From Aerococcaceae bacterium zg-252 (GTDB lineage: Bacteria; Bacillota; Bacilli; Lactobacillales; Aerococcaceae): a stretch of 64,000 bases of DNA. This document shows, piece after piece, positions 53,298-62,402 of this stretch. A program made the translations under genes and the position numbers. Under the pieces are notes generated by a model. That model worked only from the letters and a program-made list of their open reading frames with translations, was not told the origin of the DNA and ran no database searches. The stretch lies in assembly GCA_016237705.1 (NCBI GenBank), contig CP066204.1, forward strand, positions 1,885,001-1,949,000, read 5' to 3'. Each line of letters begins with the position of its first letter. Position 1 is the stretch's first letter.

Positions 53298-53957
53298 ATG
53301 AAAGGTGCTTTATTTGATTTAGACGGAGTCATTGCAGATACAGCTGTTTACCATTTTGCTGCTTGGAGAAATCTTGTCAAAAAACATTTTAATGCCGAAC
53401 TGCCTGATGAGTTAGAAGAAAAAACTAAAGGGGTTAGTCGTGAAGATTCATTGAAAGTCATTTTAGACTACCTCAATATCGAACTAGACGAAGATGTATT
53501 TGATAATTTAGCTGAAGAAAAAAATGATGCTTATGTCAAAGCGTTAGATGCATTGACTGAAAAAGATATTTTACCTGGAATTTCCCAGCTGCTTATCGAA
53601 CTTAAAAATCATAGCGTTAAATTAGCACTAGCTTCTGCTAGCAAAAACGGTCCCCTTATTTTAGAAAAACTAGGGTTATCCAATCAATTCGATGCTATTG
53701 CTGACCCTAGTAAAGTTGCTAATGGAAAACCTGCACCAGATATCTTCCTAGCTGCTGCTCACGCTTTAGGACTAAATCCAGCTGATTGTATCGGAGTGGA
53801 AGATTCAGTAGCTGGTGTAACAGCGATTAACGCTGCTGGTAGTGTATCCATTGCGACTGGTGGTTCTGAACTCGACCACGCTCATAAACGTTTTGACAGT
53901 ACTGCCGACTTGAATTTCAAAGAAATAGAAGACGCTTGGGTAGCATTTCATAAATAA
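53298..53957 (+). CDS. pgmB: Beta-phosphoglucomutase
   Basis: 219 aa HAD enzyme that converts beta-glucose 1-phosphate to glucose 6-phosphate. FDLDGVIADTAVYHFAAW has the nucleophile and acid Asp residues; the cap has KGVSREDSL; ASASKNGP, KPAPDIF and GVEDSVAGVTA complete the HAD motifs. Start ATG after AAAAGAGGTTTTAATC. These enzymes usually accompany a disaccharide phosphorylase (maltose, trehalose, kojibiose); none is in the window. Its last 10 bases overlap the convergent ROK gene. Confidence 0.92.
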   Translation: MKGALFDLDGVIADTAVYHFAAWRNLVKKHFNAELPDELEEKTKGVSREDSLKVILDYLNIELDEDVFDNLAEEKNDAYVKALDALTEKDILPGISQLLIELKNHSVKLALASASKNGPLILEKLGLSNQFDAIADPSKVANGKPAPDIFLAAAHALGLNPADCIGVEDSVAGVTAINAAGSVSIATGGSELDHAHKRFDSTADLNFKEIEDAWVAFHK

Positions 53958-54950
53958 TAATGTTCTAAATTCCATATAGCATTAAAGCTGGGGCAAGTAA
54001 TATATCCAATTGGGATGGATTGCTTTTCCCCAGTTTTGTAATATTTATTCCCCTCACTCACCAACAATTGATAAAGTGCACCTAGTAAATTAGCATCATT
54101 CCCCATCGCACATAATTGTATATCAACTGGCGTAATCATTGGTTTAATAAACTCTAACTGATTTAATATCTTATTATATTGACGCTTTATTTCTTCTAAA
54201 ACAATCGGCTGGGCAATGATACCTCCACCAATCACTACACGTTCCATATCAATCACAGCTTGCACATTATAAACGAGATAAGCAATGTGTAAGCAATAAT
54301 TTTCAAATATAGGACAGATACGACTATCTTTCTTATTAATCGCTTCAAATACAGCAACACCATTTCTGGTATCTTCTATCTCTAAGTCTGTTGCAATTTT
54401 TTTCAATCATCCTAACTGCAGAACCATAAACACCAGTCAAATTCTGGGGTAAAAAGGCTTCACTTGGAATAGTCATAAAACTCAATTCACCAGTTTGAAA
54501 ATGTTGGCCTTGTAGTAATGCTCCGTCACAAATGATACCACCACCAACACCAGTTCCCAAAATCATCGCCAATCCATTTTGAACACCTTTCAAATTGCCC
54601 TGCCATAGCTCAGCTAACGCTGCTGCTTTAGCATAATTAATGACTGTTGCTAATAAATCGAATTTTGATTGAATATGATTAGGGAGATTCAATTCATGTA
54701 AAAATGGCAATGAACCATCAAAATAGATGACACCGTCTTTACTATCTACTTTTCCAGGGCAACTAATCGCAATCCCACTAATACGGGCATGATATTTCTC
54801 CACAATGCTATCAATAACTGTTAAAAAATCAGTTAAATTATCGGGAGTCATCTGTTTTGATTTTTCAGAGAGTTGCCCCTGTTGATTGATGATTGCATAC
54901 TTAATTTGCGTGCCTCCAATATCAATACTCAAATAATCTTTTATTGTCAT
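53948..54950 (-). pseudogene. ROK-family sugar kinase, interrupted by a frameshift
   Basis: Two overlapping frames together encode one ROK kinase. The N-terminal part has YLSIDIGGTQIKYAI (ATP loop), AISCPGKVD and GTGVGGGIICDG; the C-terminal part, from KKIATD, has ERVVIGGGIIAQP and AMGNDANLLGA. The frames break at a run of seven A on the coding strand (54397-54403); six A would restore a continuous ~333-residue protein reading ...RMIEKIATDLEI. The zinc motif CxCGxxGC of most ROK kinases is absent (GELSFMTIPSEAF instead), as in beta-glucoside kinases, which would fit the cluster. Real mutation, phase-variable tract, slippage or sequencing error cannot be told apart. Confidence 0.8.
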
Positions 54951-55248
54951 GTTAATGCTCCTTTCAAAAATCTTTATTAACGGCATTTCATCTAGTTAAC
55001 ACTTCGAATAAAACACCTACATCGCTATCCATTTAACTTAATGAACTCGCTAATAGTCAACCAAAAAAGAAAACGTATCCAATATCTGTGGTTCTTATGT
55101 TTCCTCCACTCCTAGCATGCTATCTATATTTTATACTGTATTTAGTACAGTTATTTTTCACAAAAATAATCTGTTTGGCTTTATTATTTTTTCAATCATT
55201 GCTAGAATAGTGAAGTAATAAAACTACTCACTCGAAAGGAAGACAAAG

Positions 55249-56589
55249 ATGTCATTTAAGAGTACACTTGCACATTCTGCAGGTAAATTGACACGATGGG
55301 CATTGACTACTTTTACACGTGGAGGCAGCAGCTTGCCTGGTAAAGTCGCAACTACTATCGACCCAAATATATTAAGTTATTTAGCAAAAGATTATCATGT
55401 CATTATCATTACAGGTACCAATGGAAAGACCTTGACGACTGCTTTGACGGTTCAAGCACTGCAAACAACATTCACCCATATTATTACCAATCCAACCGGC
55501 AGTAACATGGCACAAGGTATCGTTAGTACCTTTTTATCAGCTCCCACCTTACCAAAAGGTCAAAAAGGGATTGCTATTTTAGAAGTTGACGAGGGATCAC
55601 TCAAACACGTGGTGAAACATTTACAACCAATCGCATTTGTCCATACTAATGTCTTTCGTGACCAAATGGATCGTTACGGCGAAATTTACTCTATCTATCA
55701 ATTGATGACAGATGCAGCTAAACAAGCACCGAATGCAACAATTATTGCCAATGGCGACTCACCTTTATTTAATTCAGTGGAATTACCAAATCCACGTATT
55801 TATTTTGGATTCGATTACAAACCTGACCATGAAGTGACACCACACTATAATACAGACGGTCTATTATGTCCACACTGCCACAAGATTTTGCAGTATCAGG
55901 CCTTAACTTATGCTAATCTCGGCAAATATTATTGTGCCCACTGTGATTTTAAACGTCCTGAATTAACTTATAAAATTACTGAATTAAACGAATTAGCCTT
56001 AACACATTCACACTTTAATATTAACGGACATTCATTCCGTATCCCAGTTGCAGGACTTTATAATATTTACAATGCTCTCGCTGCATACAGTGTCGCATCT
56101 TTCCTAGGTGTCAAACCGGACGCAATCGCTCAAGGTTTTGCTGGTGCTGGACGTGTCTTTGGTCGCCAAGAAATTTTTGAGATTGACGGTAAGAAAGTAT
56201 TATTAAACCTTGTAAAAAATCCAGTAGGACTTAACCAAGTACTCGAACTGATTGGTTTAGACAAAAATCCATTTACATTAGTCAGCATTTTAAATAATCG
56301 TTATGCTGACGGAACTGACGTTAGTTGGATTTGGGACGGTGACTATGAACAAATTGTTGAGTTTCCAATTGAAAAAGTGATTACTTCTGGTATGCGTGCT
56401 GACGAAATGACATTACGTCTAAAAGTTGCTGGTATCAATCCTGACATCATCACACAAGTAGATACCCATGATGACATCATTCAACGTATTCAACAAACTG
56501 ATACTGAATACGTCCACATCTTAGCAACTTATACAGCAATGTTAGATTTGCGTGATACATTGATTAAACGTGGTTATCTCAAAAAATAA
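55249..56589 (+). CDS. murT: Lipid II isoglutaminyl synthase subunit MurT
   Basis: 446 aa. With GatD it amidates D-glutamate of lipid II to D-isoglutamine, essential for peptidoglycan cross-linking in many Gram-positives. Mur-ligase core with P-loop IITGTNGKTLTTAL (~54), Mg-site Glu in LEVDEGSLKHV, the four-Cys ribbon CPHC ... CAHC (~207-233) typical of MurT, and a C-terminal DUF1727 domain. Start ATG after CGAAAGGAAGACAAAG. gatD follows 82 bp later. Confidence 0.95.
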   Translation: MSFKSTLAHSAGKLTRWALTTFTRGGSSLPGKVATTIDPNILSYLAKDYHVIIITGTNGKTLTTALTVQALQTTFTHIITNPTGSNMAQGIVSTFLSAPTLPKGQKGIAILEVDEGSLKHVVKHLQPIAFVHTNVFRDQMDRYGEIYSIYQLMTDAAKQAPNATIIANGDSPLFNSVELPNPRIYFGFDYKPDHEVTPHYNTDGLLCPHCHKILQYQALTYANLGKYYCAHCDFKRPELTYKITELNELALTHSHFNINGHSFRIPVAGLYNIYNALAAYSVASFLGVKPDAIAQGFAGAGRVFGRQEIFEIDGKKVLLNLVKNPVGLNQVLELIGLDKNPFTLVSILNNRYADGTDVSWIWDGDYEQIVEFPIEKVITSGMRADEMTLRLKVAGINPDIITQVDTHDDIIQRIQQTDTEYVHILATYTAMLDLRDTLIKRGYLKK

Positions 56590-56671
56590 TTCACCCTGTT
56601 AAGAAACTTGATACTCTCATTATTATCAAGGCATTACTAAACTTAGCTATTTTATAGAAACGAGGTCATTT

Positions 56672-57331
56672 ATGACAAAAACACTACGCATCTGCCATTT
56701 ATATGGTAACTTACTTAACACCTATGGTGATAATGGTAATTTATTAATGATTCAATACTATGCTCGTGAAAAAGACTATCATGTTGAAACCACTATGGTT
56801 AGCTTAGATGATTCATTTAATGCTGATGATTTTGATATTGTCTTTTTCGGTGGTGGACAAGACTTTGAACAAAAAATTATTGCCCAAGATTGCCAACGCT
56901 TAATTCCAGAATTAACACGCTATATTGAATCAGACGGTGTTCTGCTTTCAATTTGTGGGGGATTTCAAATGCTCGGTCAATATTATACAACGGCTGATGG
57001 CGAACAAATTAAAGGACTTGGCATTTTGCCACATTATACTGAACGTCAAATTAATAGCCGTTTTATTGGTGATATCGAAATTTATGACGAAGTGAATCAG
57101 CAAACTTATTACGGTTTTGAAAATCACAATGGTGTCACTCATTTGACCGACCAATTACAGCCTTTAGGACGTGTCTTAAAAGGAAACGGTAATAATGGTG
57201 TGGATAAAACGGAGGGTGTCCACTACAAAAATACCTTTGGCTCTTATTTCCATGGCCCTTTACTTGTTCGCAATGAATGGTTAGCTCGCCACATTGTTGA
57301 CTTAGCTATTCAACAAAAAGAAAAACAATAG
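56672..57331 (+). CDS. gatD: Lipid II isoglutaminyl synthase, glutaminase subunit GatD
   Basis: 219 aa class I glutamine amidotransferase that releases ammonia for MurT. Catalytic Cys in LLSICGGFQMLG (~94), His in FGSYFHGPLL (~190), and the FFGGGQDFEQ loop. Start ATG after GAAACGAGGTCATTT. Second gene of the murT-gatD operon; a strong terminator follows. Confidence 0.95.
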   Translation: MTKTLRICHLYGNLLNTYGDNGNLLMIQYYAREKDYHVETTMVSLDDSFNADDFDIVFFGGGQDFEQKIIAQDCQRLIPELTRYIESDGVLLSICGGFQMLGQYYTTADGEQIKGLGILPHYTERQINSRFIGDIEIYDEVNQQTYYGFENHNGVTHLTDQLQPLGRVLKGNGNNGVDKTEGVHYKNTFGSYFHGPLLVRNEWLARHIVDLAIQQKEKQ

Positions 57332-57351
57332 TATTCGCACAAAAAGCGAAA

Positions 57352-57381
57352 AACACCTGCCGGCACAAACCAGCAGGTGTC
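57352..57381. terminator. Bidirectional terminator
   Basis: ACACCTGC / GCAGGTGT with partial inner pairing, between the convergent gatD and lplA genes. Confidence 0.8.
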
Positions 57382-57395
57382 TATTTGTATATAGT

Positions 57396-58403
57396 CTAGC
57401 CAAACAACAAGTCCATTAATTCTTCTTGTGTCACACGACCAAAATATTTATTCACATCAATATTTTCAAACGCAGCTAAAAAGTCTTCTTTTGTAAAGCG
57501 GACATCAATTAAAGCATCTTCAACGTCTTTAATATCCCCTAATCCAAAGAAATCACCATAAATTTTAGCTGAACTTACTTTTCCGGCTACAACATTGAAA
57601 CGGAAATCAACGAAACCAAAGTCAAATTTCTTACTTTTCTCAATATCAAATGCTGGCGATTCGCCGTAATTCCAATCCCAATTACCAAAACGTTGCTCAC
57701 GAATTTCATAAACTTTTTTCCAATCTTCTTCCGTCAACATATATTGTGGTACTTCTTCTTTTGATTGCACACCAAAAATTTCTAACAATAACACATCACG
57801 AAATTCTTCGATTGATAATGATTTATATTCATCGTTCACATACGGTGCAATATTCGTTACACGAGAACGAACTGATTTAATCCCTTTAGATTCGATTTTT
57901 TCTTTGCGTGGTTTCAAAGCATTATTTACTTCATCTAAATCTGAATTAAATAAAATAGTACCATGGGCTGTCATACGACCGTCTTTTGCATACATCGCAT
58001 TGCCGGAGAACTTCTTACCGTCAATCAATAAATCATTACGTCCTTGTAATTCAGCACCTGTTGCACCTAATTTATGTAAGGCATCAATCACCGGTTTTGT
58101 AAAACTTGCAAAATCACGAAACGAGCCGTCATCATCTTTAATAAAGCAGAATGAGACATTTCCTAAATCATGATAAACCGCACCACCGCCAGACATACGA
58201 CGTACAACTTGTATACCATGTTCATCTAAATAAGGCTGATTCACTTCTTCAATCGTATTTTGGTTACGCCCAATAATAATTGACGGTTTATTAATATAAA
58301 ACAATAAAATCGGTTCGTCTACTAATTTATTTTCAACAAGATAAGTTTCTAATGCAATATTGACACTTGCATCATAATTATTTCCATTGTCAACAAAAAT
58401 CAT
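57396..58403 (-). CDS. lplA: Lipoate-protein ligase A
   Basis: 335 aa. Activates lipoate with ATP and attaches it to lipoyl domains or GcvH. IIIGRNQNTIEEV, the signature VVRRMSGGGAVYHDLGNVSF (~70-90), ARMTAHGTILFN-like region (here DGRMTAHGTILFNSDLDE) and the C-terminal accessory domain of bacterial LplA. I place the start at ATG 58403, 8 nt after AAGGAG. A copy of the shared leader motif lies upstream (58413-58432). Confidence 0.93.
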   Translation of the reverse strand: MIFVDNGNNYDASVNIALETYLVENKLVDEPILLFYINKPSIIIGRNQNTIEEVNQPYLDEHGIQVVRRMSGGGAVYHDLGNVSFCFIKDDDGSFRDFASFTKPVIDALHKLGATGAELQGRNDLLIDGKKFSGNAMYAKDGRMTAHGTILFNSDLDEVNNALKPRKEKIESKGIKSVRSRVTNIAPYVNDEYKSLSIEEFRDVLLLEIFGVQSKEEVPQYMLTEEDWKKVYEIREQRFGNWDWNYGESPAFDIEKSKKFDFGFVDFRFNVVAGKVSSAKIYGDFFGLGDIKDVEDALIDVRFTKEDFLAAFENIDVNKYFGRVTQEELMDLLFG

Positions 58404-58457
58404 TTTATACACTCCTTATTCTGATTCGAGCTAAAACGCTCATCGTCGCACTATGTT

Positions 58458-59201
58458 TTAAAATTCCCATTCGATTCGTGGTAATGCTCTGGATACCTTA
58501 ATCGTTGCATTCGCCACTTCTTTTACTTCTGCCATAATTTGTTCAGCATCTGCTTGTGGTGGAATATGCGTTACCACCAAGTGTTTCACTTTAGCACGAT
58601 TAGCTAATGTCGCAACTTCTTCACTCGTCATGTGTAGGACATTTTGCCCAAATGAACGGCTAAAATTCGTATCTACCACTAAAACATCTGCACCCGTTGC
58701 AAACTCAACCAAAGAATCTTGCCAGCCCGAATCTGCTGTATAAACTAATACTTTGCCTGTCGACTCTTCTTCTAATCGAATGGCTGCACACTCCACTGGG
58801 TGAGTCGTTTGAATAAACTGCACTTTAAAAGGCCCAATCGTCATAGGTTCTTGAATACGATATGGTAACGCTTTTGTACTCGCATCATCCATCATAATCG
58901 GCCATAATTTCGAATTTTCGTTCAAATAAATTGGAATCATTCCGTGTTCACTGGCTGGTTTTTTCAAGAAAAACAAATGTTGAAAAATACCAATATCTGC
59001 ACTATGGTCTGGGTGGTCATGACTTAACCAAACAGCATTTAATTGATTAACTGGCAAATAATGTTCAATCGCCAAGGCTGAGCCACTACCAGCATCAAGT
59101 AACAAATGAAACTGTTCGTCCGTTGAAGTAACAACATACGAGGTAGTCCCATTGTCACCCATTGGATAGCCACCAGCTGACCCTATACAATATAATTTCA
59201 T
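58458..59201 (-). CDS. Metallo-beta-lactamase fold hydrolase
   Basis: 247 aa, soluble. Metal ligands in WLSHDHPDHSADI (~60), TTHPVECAA, VYTADSGW and VVTHIPPQ. Resembles YhfI-type hydrolases near RNase Z and phosphonate phosphodiesterases, but without family-specific motifs; substrate unknown. Eleven bases downstream of the M42 peptidase gene and probably co-transcribed with it. Confidence 0.86.
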   Translation of the reverse strand: MKLYCIGSAGGYPMGDNGTTSYVVTSTDEQFHLLLDAGSGSALAIEHYLPVNQLNAVWLSHDHPDHSADIGIFQHLFFLKKPASEHGMIPIYLNENSKLWPIMMDDASTKALPYRIQEPMTIGPFKVQFIQTTHPVECAAIRLEEESTGKVLVYTADSGWQDSLVEFATGADVLVVDTNFSRSFGQNVLHMTSEEVATLANRAKVKHLVVTHIPPQADAEQIMAEVKEVANATIKVSRALPRIEWEF

Positions 59202-59211
59202 GTCGTATCAC

Positions 59212-60294
59212 CTACGCATTATCACGAATTTGTTGTACACTCTCATGATTTAAACGTTTAATAATCGCAGTTACCAAACGAATCGTATTTTTATAATCAT
59301 CTTCATGAATCATTGAAGTATGTGAATGTAAGTAACGCACTGGAATTGTAATCGCAATGGACGGAATACCGTCTAAACTTTGATGTTGTGCCCCTGCATC
59401 AGTACCACCACCTGTAATAAACGTATATTGGAATGGAATGTTTTCTTCTTCAGCAATATCAATTACAAATTCACGCAAACCTTTATGTGCAATCATTGAG
59501 GCATCATAAATAATCACTTGTGGCCCTTTACCTAATTCACTATCCGCTTCTTTCGGTGTCATGCCTGGAGTATCACCCGCTGTACCTGTATCCAAAGCAA
59601 TCGTAATATCTGGACGTAATAAATGTGTCGCAGCTTTCGCTCCACGTAAGCCCACTTCTTCTTGAACATTAGCACCAGAAAATAATACAGTGTCATGCCC
59701 TGAAACAACTAATTCACGCAATACTTCAATCGCTACGGCTACACCGATACGATTATCCCATGCTTTCCCTAATAAAAATGGCGTGCCGTTTAAACGGCGA
59801 GTTTCGATATAAGGTGTAATCATATCGCCTGGACGGATTCCCCACGATAATACTTCTTCTTTCGAGCTAGCACCTAAATCTACAAAAACATCTTGTAAAT
59901 CTACTGGTTGTTTGCGGGCTTCAGCTGATAATACATGGGGTGGTTTTGAACCTGTTACACCATGGAATGTTTTACCATCACGTGTAGTAATCGTCACTTG
60001 TTGTGCTAATACCACTTGGCTCCACCAGCCACCGATTGGTACGAATTTTAAAAATCCTTTGTCAGTAATTTGGCTAACCATAAAACCAACTTCGTCCATG
60101 TGCCCTGCAATCATGACACGTGGGCCGTCTGCCTTACCAGTATGTTGTGCAAACACACCACCTAATCCGTCTTCTAAAAATGTTTCAGCAACATCTTTGG
60201 TTGCATCTTTAAATAGTTGACGAATTTGACCTTCATTCCCACCAATACCATTGGCTTGAGTTAATTGAACTAATAATTCTTCATTAATCGACAC
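59212..60294 (-). CDS. M42 family aminopeptidase (glutamyl aminopeptidase PepA type)
   Basis: 360 aa, normal length for this family. Di-metal ligands in GHMDEVGFMV (~65), KAWDNRIGVAV (~180), base Glu in NVQEEVGLRGA (~213), ALDTGTAGDTPG (~235) and RYLHSHTSMIHE (~320). Cytoplasmic; trims N-terminal Glu/Asp or hydrophobic residues from peptides. I choose the GTG start at 60294 after AAGGAGTGATTTTTACA, since an upstream ATG lies before the ribosome binding site and would add 17 residues foreign to the family. Confidence 0.9.
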   Translation of the reverse strand: MSINEELLVQLTQANGIGGNEGQIRQLFKDATKDVAETFLEDGLGGVFAQHTGKADGPRVMIAGHMDEVGFMVSQITDKGFLKFVPIGGWWSQVVLAQQVTITTRDGKTFHGVTGSKPPHVLSAEARKQPVDLQDVFVDLGASSKEEVLSWGIRPGDMITPYIETRRLNGTPFLLGKAWDNRIGVAVAIEVLRELVVSGHDTVLFSGANVQEEVGLRGAKAATHLLRPDITIALDTGTAGDTPGMTPKEADSELGKGPQVIIYDASMIAHKGLREFVIDIAEEENIPFQYTFITGGGTDAGAQHQSLDGIPSIAITIPVRYLHSHTSMIHEDDYKNTIRLVTAIIKRLNHESVQQIRDNA

Positions 60295-60745
60295 TGTAAA
60301 AATCACTCCTTGATATTGTCCATGCAGGAGAGTTATTTCGCTCATTTATCGGATACTCAACGCTTAAACGAAATCCTATCCCCTTGCATTTTCACTTTGA
60401 CTTGCTGATTTTTATTATACTAAAGTTATATTCGTTTGTCATGAATATTAAAACAACCGAGTCTGTTGAACTTACTTCCATAATAGAATTAATTCATTGC
60501 ATTTGAAAATTTAAACATATTACTCTAACAAATACCGTCTGTAACTATGGGGATATTGAAATCAAAATCTAGTTCCAACAAAAAAAATCAGGAGCATTCG
60601 ATGATGCCCCTGAACTAGTGATAGTTGTTATCATTAATATTTTGGAGAGAGAGAGTTTTTGTTTGCTATCACTTTATACTGTAAGTATAATCCCACTACT
60701 TAAAATAAACTTAAAAGCACAAAAACTTTTTCACCCAATCTCGAC
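60295..60745. other. Spacer between the M42 gene and the zinc-limitation operon
   Basis: Contains the operon terminator (60579-60612) and otherwise no convincing gene. The part near 60300-60430 should hold the M42 promoter. Confidence 0.45.
60579..60612 (-). terminator. Terminator of the rpmG-rpsN operon
   Basis: Minus strand hairpin TCAGGGGCAT ... ATGCTCCTGA followed by eight T. It lies 130 bp after the last gene. Outer CTAGTTC / GAACTAG pairing extends the stem base. Confidence 0.82.
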
Positions 60746-60865
60746 TTATCGAATACCTTTTTTATTACGCTTAGCTTCCTTAATGACACGTCGTGCACGT
60801 TTACGTGTTTTTATATTTGGACTATCTAAGTAACGATAAGCATTTGATGTATTCATTGCAGTCAT
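60746..60865 (-). CDS. 39-residue basic protein, putative metal-homeostasis peptide
   Basis: ATG after AAAAGGAGTGAGTTG. Encodes a Lys/Arg-rich helix: MTAMNTSNAYRYLDSPNIKT, then RKRARRVIKEAKRNKKGIR. It resembles a small Lactobacillales family that I recall as putative metal homeostasis protein (pattern SAYR.L.SPNIKTRKRA..); that naming is from memory. It sits behind rpmG and rpsN in a zinc-responsive operon, which supports such a role. Basic, so an RNA- or ribosome-associated function is also possible. Confidence 0.7.
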   Translation of the reverse strand: MTAMNTSNAYRYLDSPNIKTRKRARRVIKEAKRNKKGIR

Positions 60866-60907
60866 CAACTCACTCCTTTTTAGTCTGATTCGTTAGGATT
60901 GATGAAA

Positions 60908-61177
60908 TTACCAGCTAGCTTTTTTAACACCCGGAATTAATCCTTTATGTGCTAACTGTCTGAAATTAACCCGCGATAAGCCAAATTTACGCATATAGCC
61001 ACGTGGTCTTCCGTCGATTTTATCACGCAACTTCAAGCGATTCGGATTTGAATTTTTCGGTAAAGCAGCTAATCCTGCGTAATCCTTATTTGCTTTTAAT
61101 TCTTTTCGAATTTCTGCATATTGTTCTACCAATTTCAATTGTTTCTCATATTTTGCGATTTTTGATTTTTTTGCCAT
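60908..61177 (-). CDS. rpsN: Ribosomal protein S14, zinc-independent form
   Basis: 89 aa, the longer S14 type without the CxxC...CxxC zinc ribbon: there is no Cys in the protein. Conserved end [34 protein letters not shown] is spread over residues ~56-89. In Firmicutes this paralogue replaces the zinc-containing S14 when zinc is scarce and is under Zur control. Start ATG after AAAAGGAGTGCTCA. Operon with rpmG. Confidence 0.95.
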   Translation of the reverse strand: MAKKSKIAKYEKQLKLVEQYAEIRKELKANKDYAGLAALPKNSNPNRLKLRDKIDGRPRGYMRKFGLSRVNFRQLAHKGLIPGVKKASW

Positions 61178-61291
61178 TGAGCACTCCTTTTCTAACTCGC
61201 TTGAATCAGCTTGTTCCCATTTCAGAAAATTCCTTGTACAACGAGAATCTTCTCAAACAGACCAAACCAAAACACCTTATCATACACTCTA

Positions 61292-61444
61292 TTATTTTTT
61301 CACTTCTCTAAAAATTGCACGACGTCTTAATTTTGGAGAATATTTTTTCAACTCTAAACGATCTGGATTATTACGTTTATTTTTACTTGTAATATAGCAA
61401 CGTTCTCCTGTTTCTGTACATTCCATTAAAATATTTACTCGCAT
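61292..61444 (-). CDS. rpmG: Ribosomal protein L33, cysteine-poor form
   Basis: 50 aa. L33 core ([20 protein letters not shown], then [18 protein letters not shown]). Of the four zinc ligands of C+ L33, the second pair is replaced (KYSPKLRR instead of KYCPxC), so it cannot form the full ribbon. Zinc-free L33 paralogues replace C+ L33 under zinc limitation. Start ATG after AAAGGAGTATTAAGT; first gene of the operon, directly behind two Zur-like boxes. Confidence 0.93.
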   Translation of the reverse strand: MRVNILMECTETGERCYITSKNKRNNPDRLELKKYSPKLRRRAIFREVKK

Positions 61445-61470
61445 ACTTAATACTCCTTTTCTTTTGTTAA

Positions 61471-61505
61471 TCGTAACAATTATCATTATAGAGTAATGAT
61501 TACGA
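61471..61505. promoter_or_regulatory. Two Zur-like boxes upstream of rpmG
   Basis: TCGTAACAATTATCA (61471-61485) and GAGTAATGATTACGA (61491-61505) match the Bacillus Zur core TCGTAATNATTACGA at about 11-12 and 12-13 of 14 defined positions. Their centres are 20 bp apart, so two dimers could sit on successive faces of the helix. Expected to repress the operon when zinc is plentiful. Confidence 0.75.
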
Positions 61506-61786
61506 TTTTTCAACTATTTTTATAAAAATGTTTAACTTAGAGAATTTGTCGTGTTCTTGTCATGCTTGATTATAATTGTTATAATAACACTACAGGAAAC
61601 GGATTCGTTGATATTTAGTCGAACAACATACTACCTACTTCAATCCATTACCTTAAAAGCAGTACCATAAAGTAAGTTGAAGCGAATACCATTGATGCTA
61701 CTGTTAAGAATGATTGAGCACATCTTTCTTTGCAACATCGCACTTTTTCACTTCATACTAAACACAAGCAGAAAGGATTATATTAC

Positions 61787-62392
61787 ATGAAATTAATTGG
61801 ACTCGTTGGTACAAATTCTTCTAAATCAACCAACCGACAACTATTACAATTTATGTCAAAACATTTTACTGACAAAGTAGAAATCGAAGTACTAGAAATT
61901 AGTCACTTACCCTTCTTTGACAAACCGCAATCGATGATTGTACCGGACATTGTGAAAGAATTAGCAGCAAAAATTGAAGAGGCAGACGGTGTTATTATTT
62001 CGACACCTGAGTATGATCACGCAGTACCTGCTGCATTAATGAATGCTTTAGCTTGGTTATCATACGGTATTCACCCATTATTGAATAAACCAATCATGAT
62101 TACTGGTGCATCATATGGAACTCTTGGTTCTTCTCGTGCTCAAGCGCACCTACATCAAATTCTTAACTCCCCTGAAATTAAAGCTCGTGTTATGACCGGA
62201 TCTGATTATTTATTAGCACACTCTTTACAGGCTTTTGATGCAAATGGCGACATGATTAATGAAGAAAGCAAAGAAAAATTATCGAAAGCACTCGATGATT
62301 TCCGTGTCTTTGTAAAAATTACACAACAATTATCAAATACATATGACTTATTAGCAAAAGAAGTCGAAAACTTCGATTGGGAAAAATTATAG
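61787..62392 (+). CDS. NAD(P)H-dependent FMN reductase / azoreductase-like flavoprotein
   Basis: 201 aa flavodoxin-like protein. N-terminal LIGLVGTNSSKSTNRQLLQF forms the FMN phosphate loop, TPEYDHAVPAALMNALAWLS is the family signature, and GASYGTLGSSRAQAHLHQIL follows. It passes electrons from NAD(P)H to FMN or quinones. I place the start at 61787 after AGAAAGGATTATATTAC. It is followed 10 nt later by a second, longer paralogue, so the two are one operon. Confidence 0.9.
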   Translation: MKLIGLVGTNSSKSTNRQLLQFMSKHFTDKVEIEVLEISHLPFFDKPQSMIVPDIVKELAAKIEEADGVIISTPEYDHAVPAALMNALAWLSYGIHPLLNKPIMITGASYGTLGSSRAQAHLHQILNSPEIKARVMTGSDYLLAHSLQAFDANGDMINEESKEKLSKALDDFRVFVKITQQLSNTYDLLAKEVENFDWEKL

Positions 62393-62402
62393 GAGGCTGC
62401 TC

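Noticed and set aside
54345-54404. Programmed -1 frameshift in the ROK kinase
   Set aside because: The frame change needed is +1 (loss of one A), and no downstream pseudoknot was apparent; a mutation, homopolymer error or slippage is more likely.
60746-60865. Ribosomal protein S21, suggested by the small basic product beside rpsN and rpmG
   Set aside because: The translated sequence lacks the S21 pattern and is only 39 residues; the SPNIKTRKRA signature points to a different small family.
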